Positions 11,745 through 24,091 of a DNA stretch of 64,000 bases are shown here, piece by piece. This stretch comes from Sternotherus odoratus (taxonomy: Eukaryota; Chordata; Testudines; Kinosternidae), in contig JAVMKO010000003.1 of the NCBI GenBank assembly GCA_032164245.1, positions 90,333,890 to 90,397,889 of the forward strand. The letters are read 5' to 3'. Below the pieces are notes generated by a model. That model saw only the letters and a list, made by a program, of their open reading frames with translations, had not been told where the DNA came from and did not search any database. Within the stretch, counting starts at the first letter, position 1. Each line of letters opens with the position of its first letter. The translations under genes were made by a program, and so were the position numbers.

Positions 11745-14700
11745 TGATGTTCTGGCTGAGTGTGTTTGTGATGTTGCCATGTTGTGGCTAGCTCAGACAG
11801 GATAAAGGAGTGCTGCTACTGCTATTGTTAGCTAGCATGTTAGCTGTTATAGTGCAGGTTGTAAAGGCTTATAATTTGGGCCTGAAGAACCAGTGTCCTA
11901 GTTCCACTTCCAAGTTTTGTGTGTGAAATTTATATAGCAGTTGTGTCATTGGTAACTGTAGGGTAAAAACTGATACAAAACTTGCAGGAGAATTCTTCTT
12001 TCTGTGGCATTTGGGGGGGGGGGAGATGATAAATGACTAATAGCACATATGACCACCACATAACATGTTTCCTTTTTATATTCCTTTCTCTCGCTAGTAA
12101 CCTGTTCAGAATGCAGGGCATGCTGCTACAGTAAAACCCTGGATTTTAATTCTGATCGCAGTGAATGTAACTGGCATTTAGCCTTCTTAATCATTCCAGT
12201 CACACTTAAAAAAAAATAAAAACTAATCAAAATGTCTTTGCAGATTCATTACAATAGTTTTAGCTGGGTACATGTGTGCTGTGTATGTGATGTTTGTGCA
12301 TGCAAGTTTGTACACACAACTTCTGAATTTGGTATTTTTCATCCATTTAAAATAAAAATTTGTTTCCCAGAGTAAATGGTGGGTGGCTTGTTTTTCAGTC
12401 CACAACCATGTGAGGATGTGTCACAGCTCTGCTTCTGCCAAGTCTGACCTCCTTCCACCCTCTGTTTGTGCACAGGCCTCTGGAGGGGACTGCACCGTTG
12501 GCGGGATCTTCCACTTGACAGAAGGATTAGCTCTATTCCCACTCTGCCTTAGTGGGGGTGGAGGAGTGGCTAAATTCAGCAGCTAGTATGCTTTTGAAAG
12601 CTGTTAAATGTGGGCCTGGGGGTATTGTATTGTCTGTGTGTGCAAGTCTTGCCCTGGCATTCTTTCATCAGCCCACGTTCCATCATCCTACGTTCATCTC
12701 GGATGTCTTCCAGTAACCTTCCCTAGAGAAACAGCTGCCTAATGTATAAAAGAGGAAATATTGACAACTCTCTGGGTTTAGAATCTGCAAGGTTGAGACA
12801 CTTCCTCTCCTTTGGCAAAACAAACAGCATTACCTCGTCTCTTCCCAAAGGCAGCCACTAAGGAACTCTAAAAAATTAATTTACTTGCTTGTGAGTGTGA
12901 TTCGTCATCTACTGTGTCCTAGAATTAAGCTGCAGATTTTTAATAGTGAATTTTTGCATGTTCATGTTACTACTTCTGATACTTTTCAAAAGATCTGTCT
13001 GGAAAGAGATGGCATATTTCCTGGCAGTGATATGATATTGGCACACAGAACCAGCTCTTCAAAGGTGATTAAGTGCCTAAAAATGTGGATCAGCCCCTTT
13101 GCACTTTGAAAATCCCACTAAAACATTCTTGAACATCTGGACCATGGACTCTTTCACCTGCCTACATTCTTGATGAGATGTGATAAATCGATCACCAAAA
13201 GATCGATGGCTACCCGCGGTAGTGAAGACAAGCCCATAGTTTAACTTGTTTGCATCAGTGGGACTGCTTAGGTGTTTAAAGTAAGGATCCGATTAAGTGC
13301 TTTGCTGAATCAGTGCCGAGGGCTCAGAACCTTTTAGGATCAAAATCCCTAACTGTCTAATCCTTTTTCTGAAATCTGCTTATACTCTTTGGCAGCAAGT
13401 TCCACAGATTAACATCCCATTGTGTAGTGAAAAGCAACCCTTTTTGTATAATATAGGTTTTGGGGACATTACTGTGTAGAATGTCATTGTGTGTGAATAT
13501 ATAGTTTATAGGAAGTATCATGTAGTCCATCATGGCTTTATGTGCTGCCTGTGCAGTGCTTTCAGCCTATGCAAGATCTGGAGCATGGGCAGAATCAGTG
13601 TCTGCCACAAGGCAATACTACGAAACGATTCAGGATCATTTTTAAGCCACTCAACATCCCTTGTCTTATTTTGACAGAAGGATAAATATTGAACTGTTGT
13701 TCTTGATCTTACTGATTAACACATGTCCTGAAAGGCTCGCTCACTAGTATGTGTGTAAAACAATGTCCTGTTGCTGCTGCTTTTCAGCATCTTCCTGTGA
13801 ATAAGGTTGCACTGCAGCAAAGTTGTAAAATGAATGCTTTTCCCAACTGGGAATTGGAACAGTTCCTGTAACTTCTTGTCAGCCACCCAAGGACAGTTGT
13901 GGCTGGTTTGTGATAAGCGAGAATTATTCATGCAATCTGACTGGCATACAGATTGCCTCCTTTAGTCAAAACTGTTGAAGGAAGTCATCCGTGTGGGGGG
14001 AAGAAAAGAAATAGCAGTGCAAAAGTTTTAGAAAATTCAACCAAAAAATCCAAACCACAGAAGCAAATGGTTCCTTAATGATTACATAGCAGTGTAATAC
14101 CAAGTCTGTCTTCTTCCAATACCCCCATATGATTAAATAGTAATCATCTCCATTCACTTCTGTTCAAGAAAATGCACTAGAAAAGTAAATATGACCATTG
14201 TTAACCTGATATTATTTCTTCGGCATGATGCTGATTTCATAACTCAGTTTCATTGCTTGCTAAGATATCTATTTGCATTTACAGTTTCTTGGCTTCTGGT
14301 TTTGTTTTTGTTTTTTAAGGACCTCAGGCTGTTATATGAATATATGAAGTTTTGAAGTGCCTGTTGCATACATACTTTCCTGTAAGGATTATTTGGAAAA
14401 ACCCAGAGGAAGGGAAGGAAAAGGCAGTTTGTCAGTTCATTCTGAATGTTCTGAAGATGTGCTGGATTGCTAGAAGAGGCTCTGTCCGTTTGAGGAAAAT
14501 CAAGCAATTATGCTCTGGTACCCCTCACTGCAATCTTCGGTGACAATGGCTGTGAAGAATTCGGGCTAGTGTTCCAAGATCAGAGTGCAAGAAAAATGGT
14601 GACACTAGAAAAGCCCAAATGTGAAAATAAACTGCCAACAACACCGCTCAAGACTGCTTAGTTTTTGATAGCTGAGCATCTTTGTTTTCAGCTATTAGGG

Positions 14701-15382
14701 TCAAAACTAGATATTAAAAATATCCTCTAGGACATAATTGGGTCACTTACAGTTGTTAAGTTTTCACTGGACACTCTTGCTGGCAGTGCACAAATAGACT
14801 AAGACGGATAAAATGTCCTGTAGGAACTATTGCTAGTGTGTCATTTGCACATGCAAGGGCCTGGTTCACGAACTCGGGACCCAATGCACACACATTGCCC
14901 ACTGAAGTCAGAGGGGGAGTGTTCTTTGCACAGTGACTATCTTATGTAAGGAAATAATAGACTAGTTTCTGTTCATTAGAATGGAGAGTAACAGGAATAC
15001 GTAAGGGAGTATGCTAAGTAGCTAAAATCAACTGAAACAGGATGGCTCTGTATTTACTTTGGAGAATTGCAAAATGAGATATTGTTCTCAATCACATATC
15101 CAGTAGTTTCCCAGGGGCTAACGTAAGTTAAGCAAGTAAAGCTCAATTCCTCCTCTATTAAAAGTAGGACAGCCCCTCTCTTTTCCGTTACTTGAGTGAA
15201 CCGTGCTCCGTGGTTTGAGTGAACCGTGCTCCCCCACATCTCCCTGTCCTCCTTGGTTGCTGCAGTGAGACTTCATCACCCTGTCAATCTAGTTCCAGCA
15301 CTGCTGGTCGTTCAGCTGTAGCTCTAGTCATTAGAGACAGTGAATCTTTTACAAGAACCGTCCCATCTGAAACAACCCCATT
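11745..15382. other. Intergenic sequence, no gene seen
   Basis: No exon or RNA gene. At 13145-13228 there is a small fragment with 'gataaatcgatc' and 'ggctacccgcggtagtg' that matches the right end of the MITE at 39350-39617. A poly-G run lies near 12014. Confidence 0.45.
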
Positions 15383-15612
15383 ATAAGGCTTTATCTACAC
15401 TACGGATCTTACAGCTGCACAGCTGTACCACTGCAGCAGTGTCACGTAAGGGCTCGTGTAACCAGCTCTCCTCTGCTGGCAAAGAGCGTATTGCCAGCAT
15501 AATTAAACCACCCTCAATGAGCGGCGTTAGCTATGTTTGCAGGGGAGCCTTTCCTGATGACATAGCGCTGTCCACACCAATTTTGTTGGTGAAACTTATG
15601 ACTGCCTCATAA
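15383..15612 (+). mobile_element. Turtle MITE of the 'tctacactac' type, partial
   Basis: It begins 'taaggctttatctacact', the same end type as the Harbinger-like elements at 29862 and 30984, and contains 'tagcgctgtccacacc' near its other end. The right terminus is decayed. Confidence 0.5.
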
Positions 15613-15662
15613 TACAGGCCACAGAATTTCACCCAGTGATTTCTGTATCAAACTCCTGTCTA
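15613..15662. mobile_element. CR1/L3 tail fragment
   Basis: 'acaggccacagaatttcac' followed by 'ctgtatcaa' matches the 3' region of CR1/L3 LINEs also seen at 4784. Confidence 0.45.
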
Positions 15663-17908
15663 TTTATGTTGGGCCAGGTGCCATGTACTGCCCCCAGCAC
15701 CTGGTGGAGAGCTCTACCTCCCTCAGTCTCTAAGCAGTGGGGAGGTTGGTGGGAAAGTACAAATAGCTTCACTCATACAAGAAATCTGAATTGCCATGGT
15801 TAGTAAAAATCCAGGTGGTCAGTGATATGTGGGAGGACTGGGGGGAGGGGACAGAGTTTTTCTCCTCCTCCCTTTTTCTCACACAGCTTCATTCTGATGA
15901 GATGTAATTTCTCATTTACCTCAGAGCTCCTGCAGCATTCCATTGCCCAATCTGTGGTCATAGCTAAACAAAGGAGGAAGAAAGATGGACATTGTATGTG
16001 GCTCATTTCAAATCAACTTCTGAATGCCCTGGTGGTGGTTTCAGCACAAGCTATTTCATTACTTATATTTGAGTAGGTGCCGGTACTATGAACTCATTAG
16101 CTGTGCCATAAACACTTTGGAGATGGTAAAATATATGACTTGTGTACGTGTCTTGTATGAGGAGGAGGAGAGGGGTGAAGGGGAGCGCTAATGAGCAAGG
16201 GGTGAAGTCACTGAGGGAAAAAACTGTGGAAAAAAATGCCAGGATTCCAGATGAAGAAAGGACACTACCACAGAGAGAGGGGGAGGTTTTCCCATCAAGC
16301 AAATATTGTTTGCTCACTGCAGAAGAGAAGGTGACTCCTCTAACATTTTGAAGCAGTTCAAATCTAAGTACATCAATTCAAGGCTTGGGTTGTTGTTGTT
16401 TTTTAATGAATATAAAGAACCAATGCAGGGTGGTTTTGTTTTGACTTACCTGCATATTGACAGTCCTATCTCCTTGCATTCTTAAACATGTTACTCTCCT
16501 AACTGGCTGTGTCACAGGGAAGCAGAAGGCTGTGCTCAGGTTCATTGAGCTGGAACAGCATATTTATACAAACAGACCAGGGACCTGCTGAAAGTGCTGG
16601 GCACTTGGAAATAACACCTCCTTGAGTTCAGACAGGATGCACATCTGTGCCTCATTGATAACGTAATAACCTTCATTACATTTTTGGCTGAGAGCACCTG
16701 TGCACAGGCCAAGAAGTCAGCCCAGGGCAACCATTTTGATTGAGGTGATATTAACAGCTCTCATTAAAACTGATGACTGTGTACCAGTGCCCAATAGCAC
16801 TGCTGTAGTGCGGTGTCTGTCAGCATTTCTATTACAAACTTCTATTTTCAGGAGTTAATAACCCAGCCATAAAAGTTTGCTTAGCTCTGAGCTAAAACTG
16901 GAATACATAGTATTAGTCAGGGATTTCTTTAAAGTTGCAAAACTATTAAAAGTAATTTTCTTTTTACTCATTTTGATGCTTTCTTGCACTCAGCCGTGCA
17001 ATGACTTTAGCTAGGCAGCGATAACAGATGTGAAGAAATCATGCTCATCTTCCAAGACTAGCAGCAGGAGGGGGAATGGAGATGCCATAAGAGAATAAGA
17101 GCTGTCAACACCACCCTGTCCCCAGTGCAAGACTGCTCAGGCCTTGGTAGCTGAACACCTTTGCAGTATTTTAAAAGTGATCCAGCTTCCACTGAAGTCA
17201 GTGGGAATCTTTCCATTGACTTTGAAAGTAATTGCATCCGATCTTTAATCCCCACGATTATATATTGCAGAACAAAATCTCTCCTGGTACATAATTTGGT
17301 GATTTACATTTATTCTTGTTCTATTTCCAGCTGCAGTTTGGCATTTTTGTTGGAGTTTTACAAATAGGCTTCACGGTGGTCAAATGTCATCCAAGAGGAG
17401 CAGCTAATGCTAAATTTGAGCACAAGGCGCGTGGAGTGCAAATACAGGCCTGACCCACAATATGCATTTGCTTAATTTTGCTCACTTGCGTTGGAGCGAC
17501 CCACAATATTAACTTATACAGTATGTGTAATGTGTTTGAAAGATTGAAGACGCAGTATCTAATCATGAAGTACTTATAGAAATACAGTGCTATTGAAATA
17601 AGTAGAAATGTGGTGTCCATGATGACTGTAGGACTACAAATGTGCATTATCAAAGAAAAATGTAGATAAAATGCAATCACGACACACACAATTCTAACAA
17701 CTAGAAAATCAGTTGACTTTTAGAAATTTGTATTTTAGTATCTGCATCTCTGCTGGGCCGAAAGGCTCAGACTTGATAACTTACATGAACAATGTATACT
17801 CTGATAGTGTCAGACAACTGTGTCTATACTGGTTGGTCAATGCCTTCCTGGAGAGATGGTGAGTTGGAAATATGGGGGAATATTAATGGAGACGTAGCTG
17901 CCATTGAT
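15663..17908. other. Intergenic sequence, no gene seen
   Basis: Short frames only; no recognised repeat or RNA gene. Confidence 0.45.
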
Positions 17909-17970
17909 GACTGAGTAAACTAAGAATCAGGGTGGTAGCCATGTTAGTCTGGAATAGCAGAGTTGACAAA

Positions 17971-18063
17971 GTCCTGTGGCACCTTAAAGACTAACTATAA
18001 AGTTTTGAAGCATGAGCTTTCGTGGGCTAATACCCACTTCGTCGGATGCAGGCAGTGGAAGTG
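17971..18063 (+). repeat. Left inverted pseudo-LTR arm of the Penelope-like element
   Basis: 92 of 93 bases match the reverse complement of 18331-18423. It contains 'catgagctttcgtgggctaa', the signature found in the other Penelope pieces of this window. Confidence 0.9.
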
Positions 18064-18237
18064 CAATCCAGACTGCAAAGGGAGACTGCAGAACTTCAAT
18101 TCATTTGCAAATTCAGCACACACACTCTGGGATTGAACCGAGATCTACAATGGTTGGCTCATTACAGACATTGTTTCTCGTCTCTCCATGTTCACACACC
18201 CCATTCAAATGCTAGAAGAATAATCCACACTCCCTGA
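18046..18237 (+). pseudogene. C-terminal remnant of a Penelope-like polymerase
   Basis: A 63-codon frame containing 'RLQRETAELQFICKF' and 'GLNRDLQWLAHY'. From memory of the family, this is the segment after the GIY-YIG endonuclease of vertebrate Penelope-like elements. The reverse transcriptase and the endonuclease core are absent, so it cannot be active. A second copy of the same segment occurs on the minus strand within 54503-55020. Confidence 0.7.
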
Positions 18238-18330
18238 TCGGAGATAACAAGCTGGCTCAGCTTAATTGGACTAACCTTTTCACCTCCCACCTGGCTCTTA
18301 CCTACTTTTCTATAACTGCCTGTTTGTGAA

Positions 18331-18423
18331 CACTTCCACTGCCTGCATCCGATGAAGTGGGTATTAGCCCACGAAAGCTCATGCTTCAAAACTTTATAGT
18401 TAGTCTTTAAGGTGCCACAGGAC
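18331..18423 (-). repeat. Right inverted pseudo-LTR arm of the Penelope-like element
   Basis: Reverse complement of 17971-18063 with a single G/A difference. Confidence 0.9.
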
Positions 18424-18676
18424 TGAGTAAACTAAGTATCTTAAAGTTGTCTTTCCCTTCCCTCAATCTGGAATCCTACCCTGGAACTCAGGAGAACGAC
18501 GTTGCTGTAATTGAAACCAGGGCTGCAAGAAGCCGAGTGCCTTTAACTCTCACTTTAACTAGTGGGAGTTGAAAGATGCTGAACATTCTCATGTTCATAA
18601 TAACTATTGTAAGTACCGGGGAATTATGCTGTTTTGTGAAGCATAGGCCTTGTCAACTGTGTGCCCCAACCGTTCA

Positions 18677-18894
18677 GGCTATGGGGGTGTGGATAGCCGT
18701 GTGCACTGAAATGCTTTTGTGTAACTTCATGTGGATTTTCGGGCACAAACTAAAAAGTTCTTAGTTCTCATGAATGTAATCCTGTTTGTAGGGGATTACA
18801 TTCATGTGAAGTAGGAACTTTTTAGTTTGTGCCTGCAGTGTCCACACGAGGGAGTTACAGAGCAGCACTTCTGCCATTCACACCCCCATAATCC
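18677..18894. mobile_element. Foldback (palindromic) MITE-like repeat
   Basis: The arms 18677-18782 and 18793-18894 are inverted copies at roughly three quarters identity around a loop of about 10 bp. The inner part 'catgaatgtaatcc' / 'ggattacattcatg' and the block 'gcacaaactaaaaagttc' / 'gaactttttagtttgtgc' are perfect. No coding capacity and no clear target duplication. Confidence 0.65.
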
Positions 18895-19864
18895 AAAGTG
18901 CAGGGCAGTGCAAGCAAAAGACTTTATAGTCCTGATCCTGGAAAGACTTGGGAAGAAGTTCCATCGAAGCTGATGACTATATTCCCATGAATAAATAGTT
19001 CCATCCACATGCTTCAGTCCTAGCAGGATTAATTGTTTGTGTATCTTCTGTTGCTCTGAATAATCTGTTTTTTTGGGGGGGGTCTTTCTCATTCCTAGAG
19101 TGATGATTACATTTTCATGATCTCAATCGAAAAGAAGGGTTTTTTTTAAACACATCTCACACCTGGTCAGTGTGAGCTTATGTGCCTTCAAATTTACCAC
19201 CTTTTATCTATGTTTTACTTTGGGTATGTTTTTTTGTTGATCTCCATTAACGTATTTTTAATTATTTTGGAATATGCACTGAAGTCTCATATGTTGAACT
19301 CAACAAAAGCAAACTCCAACATTTTCAAAGTTTTCCCAGAGATATTAATTATATGAAAATGCAGAGGTGTTAGCCACAGACTGGAAAAATAGAACCCCAA
19401 TAAAAGAATATAGCTACTGTATCCTTAAGTCGCCTGTGTGGATTATAATACCTTTCTAATATTTCAACACATCAGACCATAGGTGCTCCATAGGTGGTCC
19501 CCTCCTCCCAGTGCCTTCCACCTGCCAGCAGCCCTGCCGATCAATTGCTCCTTCCCAGCGCCTCCTGCTCACCATAATCAGCTGTTCTGTGGCATGGAGG
19601 CACAGGAGTGGAAATGAGGCACACAACGGTGAGGGAGTAGAACTGGGTGGAAAGAGGCAGGATGGGGTTTTGGGGAAAAGGGTGAAGTGGGGCTGAGGAC
19701 TGAGCAGTGGTTGAACATCACTAGGAAAAGGAAGAAGCTGGAGCCTGTGCATGTGACTCATTTTATAAAGATTTTAATGACTGTGTGTGTGTGTATGTGT
19801 TAATGGTACTTCATAATATGTACTATATATAAAAGCTATATTGAATAATAGTAATACCTAGAAT
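18895..19864. other. Intergenic sequence, no gene seen
   Basis: Nothing recognised beyond a short (TG)n run near 19780. Confidence 0.45.
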
Positions 19865-19965
19865 TTTGTATCCAAAGCACTGCCCAGACATAAACTAACA
19901 CATTCCCCTAAACACCTTTGTGAGGTAAGTGAATGTGTTATCCCCATTTTAGAGATGGAAATTCA
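19865..19965 (-). mobile_element. MIR-like CORE-SINE fragment, antisense
   Basis: 'tttgtgaggtaagt' followed by 'tatccccattttagagatgg' is the reverse complement of the MIR/CORE-SINE central region. Confidence 0.65.
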
Positions 19966-19974
19966 GTGTCTCCT

Positions 19975-20178
19975 GCCCCCCAGCAGGCGCGGGGGCAGTG
20001 CTTCCAGAGAGAACTCTGGGGCTGCAGTCTGCAGCCCCGGAGTTCTCTGTCCCAGGCAGGCACAGGGCGCAGCTTCTCTCTCCTGCCAGGGACTGAGACC
20101 CCACTATAATGCGACCCCGCATTTAGCGTGATGGGATTTCTTGGATCCCATTTGACGCGTTATAGCGGGGCTCCACTG
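19975..20178. mobile_element. pogo/Tigger-like remnant with GC-rich interior
   Basis: The right end 'gcggggctccactg' is followed by TA (20179-20180). An imperfect inverted partner, 'ctgagaccccactata', starts at 20091. A GC-rich palindrome centred near 20029 ('aactctggggctgcag' / 'ctgcagccccggagtt') lies to the left and may belong to the same element. The left boundary is uncertain. Confidence 0.5.
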
Positions 20179-20184
20179 TATTGA

Positions 20185-22200
20185 GTTGTATTTCGTTAAT
20201 ATGCAGAGGGCCTACCACCCGAACAGTGCCTACTGGGGAAGTTAGGAAGCCGATCAGCTGCTGACTCCCCTGTGGCTGAACTTGGCCAACAAGCTGTTCG
20301 TGATGGCAACAGATGTTATTGCCTTAGTTTTATGCCAAATGTAGCCTTATGGATTAGTTTGTAGTCCCTCCCCTCCAGCTGCAAATTCCAATACAGTCAC
20401 AGTCTTAAGAGTTTAACATTTGATGCTAAATGCTTGAGTCAACTGAGGCACAATGCTGTCCTGAGCTGTATTGTTTAGTCTCAAATGAATAACTGACATG
20501 ATGGTCAATGTAATATTTTTTCCTTTCTTTCCTCAAGGGTGTAGTGGTTTTGTTTTTGGTTTTTTTGTTTTGTTTTTGCTACAGTGTATAAACAAGCGTT
20601 TGGACTGGAAATATTTATATCTGCATGGCCTTCTCTGATGTAGACTGTATGTATTTGGTGACAAGGTTCATCAAGGCCAACACGTAGCCCTTTGGAACAA
20701 ATGTTAGTATGGATTAACGTGACATGCAAGCATTATACTAAATCCTTACATTTATGCCACTCCTTTCATCCTAAAGAAATCCTGCTTTTATTATTGATGG
20801 ACTTTACAAGAATCACCAGTAAAATGCAGGCAGCACTGAAGCAGGGGGCAAAAGTGAGCTGGTGTGCAGTAGTCACATCCATGTTAGGTGGGGAAAAGAT
20901 TTGGCAGAAAATATCAGAGAAAACTCATACTTCATTTGGGGTGTCCTGCTTCCACCTGCAGCATTTCAAACCTGTGAAAATAGAAAGAGACCATTTTTAC
21001 ACCTTTCTGTTTTTATTCAAGTCACTTCAGATGCTTCTTGATAAAATTTTCTGAGTTACACTTTCAAAAGTAACTTCAGGACTTAAGAGCCTAAGTCTTG
21101 TTAACTTTCAATGGCTTTTGAGAACGTTGTCCATCCTCTACACTACATCTATAAATGTGTAGTGTGACTAGTACCTAACTGTGGATTTAAAACCTGTATG
21201 TTGTCAGATGATCTCAAATGTCTGTTTAGCAAAATATTAGATTTCTTTTGTTACATTAAAGTATTTTTAGGTTATTTTTGTGAATATCGTATGTTAACCA
21301 TTTGGGAGGCCCCAAGCCAATCTCTAAGAAGCAGTTTCTGCATCCCTACATATTACAATAAATCACTGTTTGGATAATGTTAAGCAGCCCTAGGGCTGCA
21401 ACAGTTCCCTGAATCTGTAGTGAATTAAAAATTGAACACATTAAAAAGTATTACATCAGTATTACAAATTCATTAGAACTGAATCAGATGAAAGTTTAAA
21501 GTAAGTTTCCACATAAGCACTGATAGAACTTAATTGCTATGTGGGGTTTCCTTGGAGGGACAAGGTTATACAGGATGCACCTTTCATATCTCAAGCTGTC
21601 CAAGACAAGAATAATGTGTACTGCCCAGGTAACAGTGAGCTGTCGGGCTGTATAGAATTAAGGGGTGTCTTAGGTGTATTTCTAGGGCGTGGTCAAACTG
21701 TGACCTAAATCTTCAGCTGCTCTAACTCATCATAGCTCAGTGCTCCACCTGCTGAGTATCTGGCTCTACTTTTCTAACCTTCTCAGTTCCTAGTTGGCCT
21801 GGAAAAATTAGAGATCTCGGTGTTCTAATGGTTTTTTTTCAGTTTATAGTGTGAATGGGACGACGTAACTGTGAAACTGTCAGATAATTTGCAGTTCATG
21901 TAACATGGTTCTGTACCCATGTTTTCCACCTGCAGTTGAAAAACCCCCACCCTAAAGTGTTAAGCAAAGAACATCCCTAAACTATGCTAAATAACCATGC
22001 ACTGGCATTGGTAGAGTAGATTGAGGCTTAGCAGGCATAAAAAACCAAGCTTAAGTGATTTGTGATGGCCAACAAAACCCTGAAATATCTGGATAGCTAA
22101 TTCATAGTTTTCCCTTTCCTTTGTAATATTTAATTGCCTTCAAAAATATTTAACCAAAGCGAGCATCTGTTTATTGGAATGCAAAATGTTCCTCCCAGGG
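20185..22200. other. Intergenic sequence, no gene seen
   Basis: The 120-codon frame at 20692-21054 has no recognisable domain and lacks supporting context. No repeats recognised. Confidence 0.45.
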
Positions 22201-22206
22201 ACTTTT

Positions 22207-22300
22207 AAAATCTTTTGTCAGAAGTCAATAAAGCATATTTTAATCGCAAAAGTAAAATGCCCCTTTATTCCAACTTATTTGTAATGCCTTAGATTTTTTT
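22207..22300 (+). repeat. Left arm of a 94-bp inverted repeat around the CR1 5' half
   Basis: The reverse complement of this block reappears at 23412-23505 inside the CR1 body with three mismatches and one single-base gap. This copy sits about 100 bp upstream of the CR1 sequence. Confidence 0.9.
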
Positions 22301-22421
22301 TGAACATCTCTAGTATGATTTTGATAGAGTAATAGAATAGCTTATTATTGGATGCTCTTACAGCATAAGAGGAACTCACTCAAGCGATGTACACCTCAGT
22401 TTAGACATTAGTCAGAGACAA

Positions 22422-24020
22422 GTGGTTCACCACTATTTAGAAAAGCTGGACGAGCCCAAGTCCATGGGGCTGGATGCGCTGCATCTGAGGATGCTAAAGG
22501 AGTTGGCTGATGTAATTGCAGAGCCATTGGCCATTATCTTTGAAAACTCATGGCGATCGGGGGAGGTCCCGGATGACTGGAAAAAGGCTAATGTAGTGCC
22601 CATCTTTAAAAAAGGGAAGAAGGGGGATCCAGGGAACTACAGGCCAGTCAGCCTCACCTCAGTGCCTGGAAAAATCATGGAGCAGGTCCTCAAGGAATCA
22701 ATCCTGAAGCACTTAGAGGAGAGGAAAGTGATCAGGAACAGTCAGCATGGATTCACCAAGGGCAAATCATGCCTGACTAACCTAATTGCCTTCTATGATG
22801 AGATAACTGGCTCTGGGGATGAGGGGAAAGCAGTGGATGTGTTGTTCCTTGACTTTAGCAAAGCTTTTGATACGGTCTCCCACAATATTCTTGCCAGCAA
22901 GTTAAAGACGTATGGGCTGGAAGAATGGACCATAAGGTGGATAGAAAGCTGGCTGGATCGTCGGGCACAACGGGTAGTGATCAATGGCTCCATGTCTAGT
23001 TGCAGCTGGTATCGAGCAGAGTGCCCCAAGGGTCGAATCTGGGGCCGGTTTTATTCAATATCTTTATCAATGATCTGGAGGATGGTGTGGACTGCACCCT
23101 CAGCAAGTTTGCAGATGACACTAAACTGGGAGGAGCGGTAGATACACTAGAGGGTAGGAATAGGATACAGAGGGACCTAGACAAATTAGAGGACTGGGCC
23201 AAAAGAAATTTGATGAGGTTCAGCAAGGACAAGTGCAGAGTCCTGCACTTAGGACGGAAGAATCCCATGCATTGCTACAGACTAGGGACCGAATGGCTAA
23301 GCAGCAGTTCTGCAGAAAAGGACCAAGGGATTACAGTGGATGAGAAGCTGGATATGAGTCAACAGTGTGCCCTTGTTGCCAAGAAGGCTGATGGCATTTT
23401 GAAAAATTTTGAAAAAATCTAAGGCATTACAAATAAGTTGGAACAAAGGGGCATTTTACTTTTGCAATTAAAATATGCTTTATTGACTTCAGACAAAAGC
23501 ATTTTGGGCTGTATAAGTGTTTCACTGCATTGCCAGCAGATTGAGGGACGTGATTGTTCCCCTCTATTCGACATTAGTGAGGCCTCATGTGGAGTACTGT
23601 GTCCAATTTTGGGGCCCACACTACAAGAAGGATGTGGAAAAATTGGAAAGAGTCCAGAGAAGGGCAACAAAAATGATTAGGGGCCTGGAGCGCATGACTT
23701 ATGAGGAGAGGCTGAGAGAACTGGGATTGTTTAGTCTACAGAAGAGAAGACTGAGGGGAGATTTGATAGCTGCTTTCAACTACCTGAAAGGGGGTTCTAA
23801 AGAGGATGGATCTAGACTGTTCTCAGTGGTAGCAGATGACCGAACAAGGAGTAATGGTCTCAAGTTGCAGTTGGGAAGGTTTAGATTGGATATTAGGAAA
23901 AACTTTTTCACGAGGAGGGTGCTCAAGCATTGGAATGTGTTACCTAGGGAGGTGGTAGAATCACCTTCCTTAGTGGTTTTTAAGGTCAGGCTTGATAAAG
24001 CCCTGGCTGGAATGATTTAG
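22422..24020 (+). pseudogene. CR1 ORF2 reverse transcriptase, broken
   Basis: The protein is split over three frames. The first part (22422 to about 23010) has 'PIFKKGKKGDPGNYRPVSLT' and 'LFLDFSKAFDTVSH', fingers and palm motifs of the CR1 reverse transcriptase. A one-base loss near 23005 shifts the frame, and the second part (to 23422) carries '[12 protein letters not shown]' and the catalytic 'FADDTKLGG'. The 97-bp insert brings a stop. The third part (from about 23517 to the stop at 24018-24020) has '[20 protein letters not shown]' and '[16 protein letters not shown]', the C-terminal CR1 domain. The lost endonuclease, frameshift and insertion make it inactive. Confidence 0.92.
23402..23498 (-). 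repeat. 97-bp insert in CR1 that copies the upstream flank in inverted orientation
   Basis: The CR1 sequence reads 'gatggcattttg' up to 23401 and resumes with 'gcattttgggctg' at 23499, so gcattttg is present twice (23394-23401 and 23499-23506). The DNA between is not CR1: from 23412 it is the reverse complement of 22207-22300. Confidence 0.88.
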
Positions 24021-24091
24021 TTGGGGATTGGTCCTGCTTTAAGCAGGGGGTTGGACTAGATGACCTCCAGAGGTCCCTTCCAACCCTAATA

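Larger units (their letters stand above)
17925..18420 (+). mobile_element. Penelope-like retroelement with inverted terminal arms, 496 bp
   Basis: The insertion is bounded by a perfect 16-bp direct repeat, gactgagtaaactaag, at 17909-17924 and 18421-18436. Near its left is a sequence ending at 18063 whose 93 bases (17971-18063) recur as reverse complement at 18331-18423 with one mismatch; the last three bases run into the target repeat. Between them a frame at 18046-18237 resembles the very C-terminus of Penelope-like polymerases. Penelope-like elements are known for pseudo-LTRs in direct or inverted orientation, and this fits a severely 5'-truncated copy with inverted ones. The near identity of the arms suggests they were made in one copying event. 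Confidence 0.8.

Noticed and set aside
20692..21054. 120-codon frame as a possible gene
   Set aside because: No domain, no promoter or splice support; length is within chance expectation for 64 kb.
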